A DNA stretch of 64,000 bases from Sabulibacter ruber. Its GTDB lineage: Bacteria; Bacteroidota; Bacteroidia; Cytophagales; Hymenobacteraceae. Every line of letters begins with the position of its first letter. Position 1 is the stretch's first letter. The DNA lies in assembly GCF_017355955.1 (NCBI RefSeq), contig NZ_JAFFID010000001.1, forward strand, positions 2,480,001-2,544,000, given 5' to 3'. A program made the translations under genes and the position numbers. Positions 55,831 through 63,916 of the stretch are shown piece by piece. Under the pieces are notes generated by a model, which did no database searches, had not been told where the DNA came from, and worked only from the letters and a program-made list of their open reading frames with translations.

Positions 55831-55969
55831 ACTATTTCAGATCTGTAGCCGTTGCTTACATGTAGCTACACAGCCTAACTCCGGTTAAACAAACAGCACC
55901 CCGGCTCCCCAGACGGCAACGTCTCCCAAACAGCAGCACCTACTACCTAACCCATTGACGTACATTACT

Positions 55970-56536
55970 ATGGAACAGCATCTGCACATCAAAAATATGG
56001 TTTGCCCCCGTTGCATTGCCACTGTGACCGATGTTTTACAACAGCAGGGGCTTGACGTGAAAGAAGTTAAACTGGGCGAAGCCTTTGTGTCTGGTGAACA
56101 GGTAGACCGCCACCAACTGAACGCCGCCCTGCAGGTGCATGGTTTTGAGCTGCTGCAGGAAAAAGACGAGCAACTCACCGACCAGATCAAAACCACCCTG
56201 CTGGAGTACCTGCGCCACTCTGAGAAAGAATACCAGCCTATCACCACCTCGGTGTACCTGGCAGAGAAACTGGGCATGTCTTACCAGCACCTGAGCAAAG
56301 TTTTCTCCCAGCACACCAATACCACCATTGAGAAATACCTCATCCGCCTCAAGATTGAGCGGGTGAAAGAACTCATCTCGTATGGCGAACTTACCTTGAG
56401 CGAGATTGCCTACCGGCTGCGCTACAGCAGCGTACAGCACCTTTCCAACCAGTTCAAGAAAGTAACCGGCATCTCCGTGACAGACTACAAGAAAGACCCG
56501 CAGGTAGAGCGTCTGCCTTTAGACGACCTGGCGTAA
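55970..56536 (+). CDS. AraC-family regulator with N-terminal HMA metal-binding domain
   Basis: A 188-residue transcription factor. Residues 1-68 resemble a heavy-metal-associated domain: MEQHLHIKNMVCPRCIATV with C12 and C15, the CXXC that binds copper or similar soft metals. Residues about 90-188 form an AraC-type double helix-turn-helix with LAEKLGMSYQHLSKVFSQHT and LSEIAYRLRYSSVQHLSNQF. The ATG at 55970 is chosen over a TTG 15 bases upstream. The domain pairing suggests that it senses a metal directly and controls the neighbouring copper-storage gene. This is inference from order and domains. Confidence 0.85.
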   Translation: MEQHLHIKNMVCPRCIATVTDVLQQQGLDVKEVKLGEAFVSGEQVDRHQLNAALQVHGFELLQEKDEQLTDQIKTTLLEYLRHSEKEYQPITTSVYLAEKLGMSYQHLSKVFSQHTNTTIEKYLIRLKIERVKELISYGELTLSEIAYRLRYSSVQHLSNQFKKVTGISVTDYKKDPQVERLPLDDLA

Positions 56537-56579
56537 CCCAAATCTTGTAACGCTCACCCATAATTATGTAAGACCGTCC

Positions 56580-56609
56580 GGTACCTGAGGGCGTATACCC
56601 TACAGTACC
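56580..56609. promoter_or_regulatory. imperfect dyad between the regulator and the copper-storage gene
   Basis: GGTAC-n3-AGGG (from 56580) and CCCT-n3-GTACC (to 56609) face each other across CGTATA. Spacing and symmetry fit an operator, possibly for the HMA-AraC protein or a MerR-type regulator. No second copy was found in front of the other copper-storage gene. Confidence 0.35.
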
Positions 56610-56688
56610 AGAGTTGCAAGGCCGTTTGCCTGCTCTGGGAAATAGAGTGTGCATGTGAAGACATCATTTCTAACCAAACCCCAAAACC

Positions 56689-57018
56689 ATGATTGATTCA
56701 CGAATCAGAACCGTATTAGACGCCTTACAGGATTGTATTGCCGCATGTGAGCACTGCGCCTCTTCTTGCCTGCAGGAAGAACACGTGCACATGATGGTAA
56801 AGTGCATTGAGACCGACCGCGACTGCGCCGATATCTGCCGCTTAACCGCTGCGTTCTTAGCCCGAGGATCGGTACACGGGAAACACCTGCTGCGGGAATG
56901 CATTGAAATCTGCCGCGCCTGCGCCGAAGAATGCTCCAAGCATGACGACGAGCACTGCCAGCAATGCGCCCAGGCTTGCTCCCGTTGCGCAGAAGCCTGC
57001 GAATCCATTGCGTCTTAA
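56689..57018 (+). CDS. four-helix-bundle copper-storage protein (Csp family), copy 1
   Basis: A 109-residue cytosolic protein with 16 cysteines in a regular pattern (C16, C20, C23, C27, C39, C46, C50, C71, C75, C78, C82, C90, C93, C97, C100, C104). The family, formerly DUF326, folds into four helices whose cysteines line the core and hold many Cu(I) ions. Sequence landmarks are DCIAACEHCASSCLQEEHVH and ACAEECSKHDDEHCQQCAQA. No signal peptide, as in the cytosolic Csp3 type. It lies after the HMA-AraC gene and carries its own terminator. Confidence 0.92.
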   Translation: MIDSRIRTVLDALQDCIAACEHCASSCLQEEHVHMMVKCIETDRDCADICRLTAAFLARGSVHGKHLLRECIEICRACAEECSKHDDEHCQQCAQACSRCAEACESIAS

Positions 57019-57031
57019 CGATTTTCTCCCC

Positions 57032-57074
57032 AAGCAAAAGAAGCAGCCACGCAACAAGCTGCTTCTTTTGCTTT
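57032..57074 (+). terminator. rho-independent terminator after copper-storage copy 1
   Basis: Perfect 16-bp stem, 57032-57047 with 57058-57073, loop of 10 bases. The run of T is within the stem (CTTTTGCTTT). Confidence 0.85.
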
Positions 57075-57076
57075 CA

Positions 57077-57123
57077 CCGGTTTTAGGCCTGTTTCTTGGG
57101 AATCTGTTTCAAAACGAGGCCGG
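57077..57123. repeat. GTTTTRGGCC dispersed element (palindromic copy)
   Basis: CCGGTTTTAGGCCTGTTTC at the left and GTTTCAAAACGAGGCCGG at the right, in inverted orientation, just after a terminator. Confidence 0.6.
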
Positions 57124-57200
57124 CGTTCTATTGAATTAAAAGGGGACCACCAGCCCTTAGCAATATTTTACCTGGAGCATTGGTTACATATTCCCAAAGG

Positions 57201-57332
57201 CCCTCGCTCGCCTCCGGCGAGTGTGAGTTATCTGGCGGCGTCCCGCCGCTATGCACATATTACGAGAAAAGCTCTTTCCCAACGCGGCCAGAGGCCGCCT
57301 CATAACTCACACTCGCCAGAGGCGAGCGAGGG
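57201..57332. repeat. 132-base inverted-repeat element with 31-base arms
   Basis: Arms 57201-57231 and 57302-57332 are complementary at 30 of 31 positions; the inner edge is GAGTGTGAGTTAT/ATAACTCACACTC. Between them are two further small hairpins, GCGGCG-TCC-CGCCGC and GCGGCC-AGA-GGCCGC. A whole-element cruciform or folded RNA is possible. No coding capacity or flanking target duplication is evident. Confidence 0.8.
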
Positions 57333-57503
57333 AACTGGTAGGTTCTTACCTTCCTACTATATAAACATCCGCCAGAAATTTTGTAAGTCCCGGTGAAAAT
57401 GCTGTAACGGCCTGCCCCTTTCTCTTGCTTTTCTTTGCGTTAAGATTGATTGAAGCGACAATCTTGTTCGTAATATGGAAAGACACCTGGCCTTATAACC
57501 GTT

Positions 57504-58448
57504 ATGGCACACGTACATACCCACTCCCACGGCTCACATGGGCATAGCCATTCGCACGCCCACGGCTTGCCTTCCTCGGGGAACATCTCAAAGGCGTTTG
57601 GCTGGGGAATTGCCCTGAACATTCTTTTTGTGGCCGTGGAGGCGAGCGCCGGTTGGTGGTACAACTCCCTGGCCCTGCTCACCGATGCCGGCCACAACCT
57701 CACCGATGTCGTGAGTCTGCTCCTGGCTTTTTTCGCCCTTAAGATCTCGCAACGCAAACCCACCGATCGGTTTACCTACGGGTATGGCAAAACCACCACG
57801 CTGGTCTCCCTGCTGAATGCCGTTCTGCTCTTGCTGGCGGTGGGGGCCATTGGTTGGGAAGCCATAGAGCGCCTGGGCTCCGCTCCCTCGGTGAACGGTA
57901 CTGCCATTTCGCTCATTTCAGGGATGGGTATTTTCATTAATGCCGGTACTGCCATGCTTTTCTTCCGGGGCAAAGAGCATGACATCAACGTGAAAGGCGC
58001 ATACCTGCACATGGTAGCCGATGCGCTGGTGAGTCTGGGCGTGGTGGTAGCTGGTCTGGTCATGTTCTACACTGGTTGGTTCTGGGTAGATGCCGTGGTG
58101 AGTCTGGTTATTGTGGCCGTGATTGTCTGGAGCACCTGGGGCTTGCTGGTAGAATCATTGCGGCTTACCTTAGACGCCGTGCCGCACGGTATTGATTTGC
58201 GGGCCATCCGGGAGTACCTGCAAACCGTGCCGGGCGTAAGCCAGGTCCATGACCTGCACGTGTGGGCCATGAGCAGCACCGAGAATTCCCTCACCGCCCA
58301 TCTGGTGGTGGAAGAAGGCTACCAGGACACCCAGCTCATGGAAATCCGCGATGAGATTGGCCATCACTTCGGCATTCAGCACGTGACCTTGCAGGTAGAG
58401 CGTGGCGAGGCCGGTCACTCCTGCGCTCATGCAGGCGTCTATCATTAA
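57504..58448 (+). CDS. cation diffusion facilitator (CzcD/ZitB-type metal exporter)
   Basis: A 314-residue inner-membrane protein. The His-rich N-terminus (HVHTHSHGSHGHSHSHAHG) is followed by six transmembrane helices. The metal-binding site is formed by LLTDAGHNLTDVVSLLLAFF (HXXXD in helix II) and YLHMVADALVSLGVVVAG (HXXXD in helix V). A cytosolic C-terminal domain has VSQVHDLHVWAMSSTENSLT. The family exports Zn, Co, Cd or related divalent ions by proton antiport. In this cluster it complements copper storage; the exact metal is not evident. Confidence 0.93.
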   Translation: MAHVHTHSHGSHGHSHSHAHGLPSSGNISKAFGWGIALNILFVAVEASAGWWYNSLALLTDAGHNLTDVVSLLLAFFALKISQRKPTDRFTYGYGKTTTLVSLLNAVLLLLAVGAIGWEAIERLGSAPSVNGTAISLISGMGIFINAGTAMLFFRGKEHDINVKGAYLHMVADALVSLGVVVAGLVMFYTGWFWVDAVVSLVIVAVIVWSTWGLLVESLRLTLDAVPHGIDLRAIREYLQTVPGVSQVHDLHVWAMSSTENSLTAHLVVEEGYQDTQLMEIRDEIGHHFGIQHVTLQVERGEAGHSCAHAGVYH

Positions 58449-58512
58449 CACGGGGTTTCTGCCCTCTTTTCCTGAAAACATCTCTAAAACGCCAGACAAA
58501 TTACACTTGTCT

Positions 58513-58549
58513 AATAAAACCCTAATTGTTGATCAATTAGGGTTTTATT
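58513..58549 (+). terminator. rho-independent terminator after the CDF gene
   Basis: Perfect 16-bp stem, 58513-58528 with 58534-58549, loop of 5 bases, ending in T-rich sequence. Confidence 0.9.
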
Positions 58550-58670
58550 TTTAGATCCAAGGCGCGCCGGCACCGGTAACACAAAGACTTTCATTTGCTT
58601 GTAATTTTCTGTCACTCTACTCTACTAATCCTACAAAACCTTCCTCATTCCAACCTAACCCTTTACCACC

Positions 58671-59579
58671 ATGGAACTCATCATTCAAAACCTTTCCAAA
58701 ACCTACCCCAACGGCGTGCAGGCGCTGAAAAACGTGAACCTTACCATTCCTACCGGCATGTTCGGGTTGCTGGGACCCAACGGGGCGGGAAAATCATCGC
58801 TCATGCGCACCATCGCCACGCTGCAGGAGGCGGACAGCGGCAGTATCAGGCTGGGGGATTTGGATGTGTTCCGGGAGAAGGACGAGATGCGCAAAGTGCT
58901 GGGCTATTTGCCGCAGGAGTTCGGGGTGTACCCCAAGGTGAGTGCCGAGGAGTTACTGGACCATTTCGCGGTGCTCAAGGGCATCCACAACAGCAAGGAG
59001 CGGAAAGAGACGGTGGCCTCGCTGCTGCAACAGACGAACCTCTACGAAGTGCGCAAAAAAAACCTGGGCGGCTACTCCGGCGGCATGAAACAGCGTTTCG
59101 GGATTGCGCAGGCGCTGCTGGGCAACCCCAAAATCATCATCGTGGATGAGCCTACCGCCGGACTGGACCCCGCCGAGCGGAACCGTTTCCATAATCTTCT
59201 GAGCGAAATCGGGGAGAACATTATTGTGATTCTCTCTACCCACATTGTAGATGACGTGAGTGACCTGTGCCGCCACATGGCTATCATCAACAAAGGTGAG
59301 GTGCTGGCCACCGGCGAGCCGCTGCAGGCCATTGAGCAGATGCGGGGCATGATCTGGAGGAAATTCATCAAAAAAGAGGAGCTGCCGCAGCACCAGGCCG
59401 AGCACGTCGTGATCTCGTCAAGGTTGTTCGCCGGCAAAACCATCATCCACGTGTTCGCCGATGTCCGCCACGGTGTGGAGTTTGAGCCCGTGCAGCCCGA
59501 TCTGGAGGATGTGTACTTTGCCACCATCAGCGGAGCGGTTAAGAAAACTTCCACCCCGCAGCAGGAGGTAATTGCCTAA
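58671..59579 (+). CDS. ABC transporter ATP-binding protein
   Basis: A 302-residue ATPase. Walker A is GPNGAGKSSLM, the Q-loop is in LPQEFGVYPKV, the signature is YSGGMKQRFGIA, Walker B is IIIVDEPTAGLDP and the switch His is in ILSTHIVDDV. A C-terminal extension follows, ending in a stretch with VQPDLEDVYFATIS. It is of the ABC-2 exporter class and pairs with the fused permease gene 48 bases downstream. Substrate unknown. Confidence 0.94.
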   Translation: MELIIQNLSKTYPNGVQALKNVNLTIPTGMFGLLGPNGAGKSSLMRTIATLQEADSGSIRLGDLDVFREKDEMRKVLGYLPQEFGVYPKVSAEELLDHFAVLKGIHNSKERKETVASLLQQTNLYEVRKKNLGGYSGGMKQRFGIAQALLGNPKIIIVDEPTAGLDPAERNRFHNLLSEIGENIIVILSTHIVDDVSDLCRHMAIINKGEVLATGEPLQAIEQMRGMIWRKFIKKEELPQHQAEHVVISSRLFAGKTIIHVFADVRHGVEFEPVQPDLEDVYFATISGAVKKTSTPQQEVIA

Positions 59580-59621
59580 GCCGTTTTGAGGCTATTTTCT
59601 ACTAATCAGACCTAAAACGAC
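59580..59621 (+). repeat. GTTTTRGGCC dispersed element filling the ABC gene spacer
   Basis: GCCGTTTTGAGGCTATTTTC, 9 bases, then CAGACCTAAAACGAC. It starts at the first base after the ATPase stop and takes up nearly the whole 48-base spacer to the permease ATG. Confidence 0.65.
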
Positions 59622-59627
59622 TTGGCT

Positions 59628-62600
59628 ATGTTCCTGAATATATTCCTGTTTGAGCTGAAGTACCGCCTGAAACGGCCGGCTACCTATATCTACTTTCTCT
59701 TGTTCTTCCTGATGGCCCTGCTGTGCGTATTTGGCGTGAGCGGGGTTTTTGGAGGTACCATCATCATTGGCGGGGGCAGCAGTGTCTCCGTGAAGGCCAA
59801 CTCGCCCTACCAGATCAACTGGGTCATTACCATCCTGAGCTGGTTTGGCGTGCTGGTGACCTCGGCCATGATGGGCAATCCCGTGTACCGGGATTTTGAG
59901 CACAAAACGCATTCGCTGTTCTTTACCACGCCCATCTCCAAGTGGAGCTACCTGGGCGGGCGGTTCTGGGGATCGTTCCTGGTGACCTTGCTGGTGTTCT
60001 CCGGCATTGCGTTTGGCTACATCTTCGCCTCGGCGGTGGCGCCGCTGTTCCCGTCGGTGGAGGCTTCCCGGTTCGGTCCGTTCAACGTTATGTCTTACGT
60101 GCAGCCTTTCCTGCTCATAGTAATCCCTAATTTGCTGCTCACGGGTGCTATCTTCTTTACGTTGGGCACGCTTACCCGAAACATGCTGGCGGTGTACATT
60201 GGCAGTGTGCTGGTGCTGGTGCTGTACGGCGTTTCCAGCGCCCTCACCAATGACCTGGACAATGACTTGCTCGCGAACCTGGTGGACCCGTTCGGGGCCT
60301 CGGCGGTGTACCAGACCACCCGCTACTGGACGGCGGCTGAGCAGAACACCCTGGTGCTGCCGCTGAGCCAACCCATTCTCTGGAACCGCTTGGTGTGGGA
60401 TGGGCTTGCCGTTTTGCTGCTGATTATCTGTTTCTGGCGGTTCAGCTTCTCGTTCTTCGCCTCGGAAGGCAAGGCGCGCAAGCTTCGTCGGGAGGAAGCA
60501 CCAGGCATCAGCGCCACGGCGCAGCGGATTTCCCTGCCCAAGGTAAGCCAGGAATTCTCGTTCGGGCGCAGTTTTGGGCAGTTCTGGAAACTGGCCAAGC
60601 TGGAGTTCAAGGGCATTGTGCGCAGCGTCTATTTCATCGCCATTGTGGTGGCGGGGATTATTTTCTTGCTGTCCACGGCTTCGCAGATCGGGAAGATCTA
60701 TGACACCAACACGTATCCGGTGACCTCGGAGGTAGTCTCCATTCTGGGCGGCACGTTTGCGCTGTTCATGCTCATCATCATCACGTTCTATTCCGGGGAG
60801 TTGGTGTGGCGCGAGCGCGATGCCCGTATGAACCAGTTGTATGATGCCCTGCCTATCCCTAACTGGGTGCCGTTTACCTCCAAACTGGTGGCGCTCATGG
60901 GTATTCAGGTGGTCCTGATGGCGGTGGTGCTGGTGTGCGGCATTCTTATACAGGCGGCCAAAGGCTATTTCAACTTTGAGCTGGGACTGTACGTGAAAGC
61001 CTTGTTCGGGCTGCAGTTGGTGGATTACCTGCTCATGTGCGCGCTGGCGATGCTGGTGCAGGTGCTGGTGAACAACAAGTACCTGGGGCACTTCATCATG
61101 GTGGTGTATTACCTGGCCAACATCTTCAAGGGGCAGCTGGGTTTTGAGCACCTGCTGTACTCCTATAGCTCAGACCCGGGCGCGCCGTACTCGGCCATGA
61201 ACGGCTACGGGCACTTCGTGGGGCCGTTCCTGCTGTTCAAGGTGTACTGGGGCGCGTTTGCCATTATCCTGGCGCTGGTGTCTAACCTGCTATGGGTGCG
61301 CGGCACCGAGGCCCGCCTCAAGGGCCGCTTCAAGCTGGCGGCGCTGCAGCTGAACAGATCCACGCTCATGGTGTTAGGCGGGGCGGCCACGGTGTTCATT
61401 GTCTGCGGCGGCTTCATCTTCTACAACACCAACATTTTGAACGAGTACCGCGACTCAGACGACAACGAGCGTTTGCAGGCTACTTTTGAGAAAACGTACA
61501 AGAAATACCAGCACCTGCCGCAGCCGCGGGTGGTGGATGTGTACCTGGAGACCGACCTGTACCCCAAAGAGCGCGAGTTCCATTTCAAAGGCTATTACTG
61601 GCTTAAAAACAAAACCAACGTAGCCATTGACTCGGTGCACCTCATGCTGGACGATAACGCCGTGATTAAACAGCTGGCCTTCGCCCGTCCGGCCAAAACC
61701 GTGCTGTTCGACAAAAGCATGGGCTACCATATTTTCCGGTTGGCTCAGCCGCTGCAGCCCGGCGACTCCGTGAAGCTCAACATAGATTTGCTCTACCAGA
61801 CCAAAGGCTTCAAGCAGCGCAGCTACAACACCGGCATTGTGTACAATGGCACGTTCATCAACAGCCAGCTGCTGCCGCACGTCGGGTACCAGGAGGCGCT
61901 GGAGTTAGGCGATGATGATACCCGGAAAGAGCATGGCCTGAAGCCGAAGGAGCGCATGGCCAAAGTGAACGACCTGAAGGCCCGCCAGAACACCTACATC
62001 AGCAACGACGCCGACTGGATCAACTTCGAGACTGTGGTAAGCACCGTGCCCGATCAGATTGCGCTGGCCCCCGGTTACCTGCAGAAAGAGTGGACTAAAA
62101 GCGGACGCCGTTACTTCCACTACAAAATGGATTCGCCCATCCTGAACTTCTATTCCTTCCTGTCTGCCGACTATGAGGTGAAAAAGGATAAGTGGAAAGA
62201 CGTAGCCATTGAGGTGTATTACCAGAAAGGCCACGAGTACAACCTGGACCGCATGATCAAAGGCGTGAAGAAATCCCTGGATTATTACACGGCCAACTTC
62301 AGTCCGTACCAGCACCGGCAGGTGCGTATCCTGGAGTTCCCGGGCTACAGTGCCTTTGCGCAGGCGTTCCCCAATACCATTCCGTTCTCGGAGTCCATCG
62401 GGTTTATTGCCGATGTGGATGACAAAGACCCCGAGGACATCGATTATCCGTTCTACGTGACGGCCCACGAAGTCGCGCACCAGTGGTGGGCGCACCAGGT
62501 CATCGGCGGCGATGTGCAGGGCTCCACGCTGATGTCCGAGACCATGAGCCAGTACTCGGCCCTGATGGTGATGAAGAAGGAATACGGTGCCGAGCGCATG

Positions 62601-63257
62601 AAGAAGTTCCTGAAGTACGAGATGAACAACTACCTGCTGGGCCGAGCCGGCGAGCGCAAGAAAGAACTGCCGCTGGCGCTGGTGGAAAACCAGCAGTACA
62701 TTCATTACCGCAAGGGATCGGTGGTGATGTACGCCCTGGCAGACTACATCGGCGAAGACAAACTGAACGCGGCCTTGAAGGAATACGTGCAGAAAGTGGC
62801 GTTCCAGCAGGCGCCGTACACCAACTCGGTGGAGTTTTTGAGCTACATTCGCAAAGCCACCCCCGATTCTCTGCAATACCTGGTAGACGATATGTTTGAA
62901 AACATCACGCTCTACGAGAACAAAGCCACTGAAGCCTCGGCGGTGAAGCAGAAAGACGGTTCCTATAAAGTGACCTTCACCGTGGACGCTAAAAAATTCC
63001 GCGCAGATAGTCTGGGCAATGAAAGCCAGGCCAAGCTTAACGATTACATAGACGTGGCCGTGATGACCCGTAAAAAGATTGACGGCAACTGGCAGGATGC
63101 CCCGCTGTACCTGCAGAAACAACGCATCAAAGCCGGGCAGAATAAACTGGAGATCATTGTGAAGGAGAAACCGCAGAAAGCAGGCATAGATCCTTTCAAC
63201 AAACTTATTGACCGCAACCCAGAGGACAACCTGAAAGAGGTAACGGTAAAATCCTAA
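59628..63257 (+). CDS. ABC-2 permease fused to an M1-family peptidase domain
   Basis: A 1209-residue membrane protein (ATG at 59628; an in-frame TTG lies 6 bases earlier). Residues about 1-600 contain at least twelve hydrophobic helices in two blocks of an ABC-2 type permease, with a hydrophilic link around residue 290. Residues about 600-1209 form an M1 peptidase-like domain. It has HEVAHQWWAHQV (H947-H951) and SETMSQYSALMV, with the Glu 20 residues after the last His rather than 19. The GXMEN position reads IPFSESIGFIAD, so it does not match classical aminopeptidases. Such fusions are known in Bacteroidota but their substrate is not. It pairs with the ATPase just upstream, implying a transporter that cleaves what it moves, or a peptidase that controls it. 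Confidence 0.88.
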   Translation: MFLNIFLFELKYRLKRPATYIYFLLFFLMALLCVFGVSGVFGGTIIIGGGSSVSVKANSPYQINWVITILSWFGVLVTSAMMGNPVYRDFEHKTHSLFFTTPISKWSYLGGRFWGSFLVTLLVFSGIAFGYIFASAVAPLFPSVEASRFGPFNVMSYVQPFLLIVIPNLLLTGAIFFTLGTLTRNMLAVYIGSVLVLVLYGVSSALTNDLDNDLLANLVDPFGASAVYQTTRYWTAAEQNTLVLPLSQPILWNRLVWDGLAVLLLIICFWRFSFSFFASEGKARKLRREEAPGISATAQRISLPKVSQEFSFGRSFGQFWKLAKLEFKGIVRSVYFIAIVVAGIIFLLSTASQIGKIYDTNTYPVTSEVVSILGGTFALFMLIIITFYSGELVWRERDARMNQLYDALPIPNWVPFTSKLVALMGIQVVLMAVVLVCGILIQAAKGYFNFELGLYVKALFGLQLVDYLLMCALAMLVQVLVNNKYLGHFIMVVYYLANIFKGQLGFEHLLYSYSSDPGAPYSAMNGYGHFVGPFLLFKVYWGAFAIILALVSNLLWVRGTEARLKGRFKLAALQLNRSTLMVLGGAATVFIVCGGFIFYNTNILNEYRDSDDNERLQATFEKTYKKYQHLPQPRVVDVYLETDLYPKEREFHFKGYYWLKNKTNVAIDSVHLMLDDNAVIKQLAFARPAKTVLFDKSMGYHIFRLAQPLQPGDSVKLNIDLLYQTKGFKQRSYNTGIVYNGTFINSQLLPHVGYQEALELGDDDTRKEHGLKPKERMAKVNDLKARQNTYISNDADWINFETVVSTVPDQIALAPGYLQKEWTKSGRRYFHYKMDSPILNFYSFLSADYEVKKDKWKDVAIEVYYQKGHEYNLDRMIKGVKKSLDYYTANFSPYQHRQVRILEFPGYSAFAQAFPNTIPFSESIGFIADVDDKDPEDIDYPFYVTAHEVAHQWWAHQVIGGDVQGSTLMSETMSQYSALMVMKKEYGAERMKKFLKYEMNNYLLGRAGERKKELPLALVENQQYIHYRKGSVVMYALADYIGEDKLNAALKEYVQKVAFQQAPYTNSVEFLSYIRKATPDSLQYLVDDMFENITLYENKATEASAVKQKDGSYKVTFTVDAKKFRADSLGNESQAKLNDYIDVAVMTRKKIDGNWQDAPLYLQKQRIKAGQNKLEIIVKEKPQKAGIDPFNKLIDRNPEDNLKEVTVKS

Positions 63258-63276
63258 CCGTCTCTTACCATTACAG

Positions 63277-63307
63277 AAAGCCCGGCTCCTTACAAGGCCG
63301 GGCTTTT
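63277..63307 (+). terminator. rho-independent terminator after the fused permease gene
   Basis: AAAGCCCGGC (63277-63286) with GCCGGGCTTT (63297-63306), followed by TCTT. Confidence 0.88.
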
Positions 63308-63436
63308 CTTGCCCAAAGCTGGGTACTTATCATAGGGCATGCTATAGTCAGATTGGGTTAATTGAAGGCGATAAAAGAAAGAAAACCGTTGAGAAGATCG
63401 CCTTAAAGTCTTTTTATAAACCATCCTTTTGAGAAT

Positions 63437-63476
63437 GGTTTCGGATGTGTTTTCCGAAAATCAGGTCAGAAACGGC
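63437..63476. repeat. GTTTTRGGCC dispersed element (palindromic copy)
   Basis: GGTTTCGGATGTGTTTTCCG and its inverted half AAAATCAGGTCAGAAACGGC. It lies 54 bases ahead of the second copper-storage gene, so this copy is upstream of a gene rather than behind one. Confidence 0.55.
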
Positions 63477-63529
63477 TCATCCCTATTACCGGCAGAAGCG
63501 TATATAAAAGTTCACCAAACTTCAAGCCT

Positions 63530-63910
63530 ATGCGTACCGAGTATAAACCGGCCATTGATGCGTTGCTGGCCTGCATTGCGGCCTGCGATCATTGCGCCAC
63601 CGCCTGTTTGCAGGAAGAAGAAGTGAAGAAAATGGCGCGCTGCATTCACCTGGACCTGGACTGCGCCGACTATTGCCGGCTTTCGGCCTCGTTCCTGTCC
63701 AAGGGTTCTGAGCATGCCCGCCTGGTCCTCCGGCAGTGTGTGGAAATCTGTGAGGCCTGCGCCGTGGAGTGCGAGCGCCACGCCCAGGACCATTGCCAAG
63801 CCTGCGCCGCCGCCTGCCGACGATGCATAGAGGCCTGCCAGGAACTGATCCCGAAGACTGATCCTTTGCGCGAACTCCTAGCCGTGGCCAACGCCTCAGA
63901 TTCTGAATAA
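63530..63910 (+). CDS. four-helix-bundle copper-storage protein (Csp family), copy 2
   Basis: A 126-residue paralogue of the gene at 56689. All 16 cysteines recur with the same spacing, each shifted by one residue (C15, C19, C22, C26, C38, C45, C49, C70, C74, C77, C81, C89, C92, C96, C99, C103). It has a longer C-terminal tail, ELIPKTDPLRELLAVANASD, that copy 1 lacks. No signal peptide. It is separated from copy 1 by the CDF and ABC genes, so the two paralogues bracket the transporters. It ends at a terminator. Confidence 0.91.
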   Translation: MRTEYKPAIDALLACIAACDHCATACLQEEEVKKMARCIHLDLDCADYCRLSASFLSKGSEHARLVLRQCVEICEACAVECERHAQDHCQACAAACRRCIEACQELIPKTDPLRELLAVANASDSE

Positions 63911-63916
63911 CGTTTC

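Larger units (their letters stand above)
57019..57503. other. 485-base gap with terminator, palindromic element and large inverted repeat
   Basis: No gene is seen. It contains the copper-storage terminator (57032-57074), a dispersed element (57077-57123) and a 132-base inverted-repeat element (57201-57332). The CDF promoter must lie in the remaining 170 bases, where no convincing box pair was found. Confidence 0.75.

Noticed and set aside
58602..58609. Promoter for the ABC ATPase gene (TAATTTTC)
   Set aside because: One mismatch in the -7 box and no TTTG at the proper distance; too weak.
59592..61151. A 519-codon open frame on the minus strand opposite the ABC permease
   Set aside because: It is exactly antisense to a well-supported fusion gene, has a His/Gln/Arg-rich composition typical of antisense frames in GC-rich genes, and shows no domain.
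61905..63122. A 405-codon open frame opposite the M1 domain
   Set aside because: Antisense to the peptidase domain, with skewed Leu/His/Val composition and no recognisable motif.
54909..63910. A defence island or toxin-antitoxin system in the accessory part
   Set aside because: The genes are metal, redox and transporter types; no nuclease, reverse transcriptase, helicase or toxin motif was seen.
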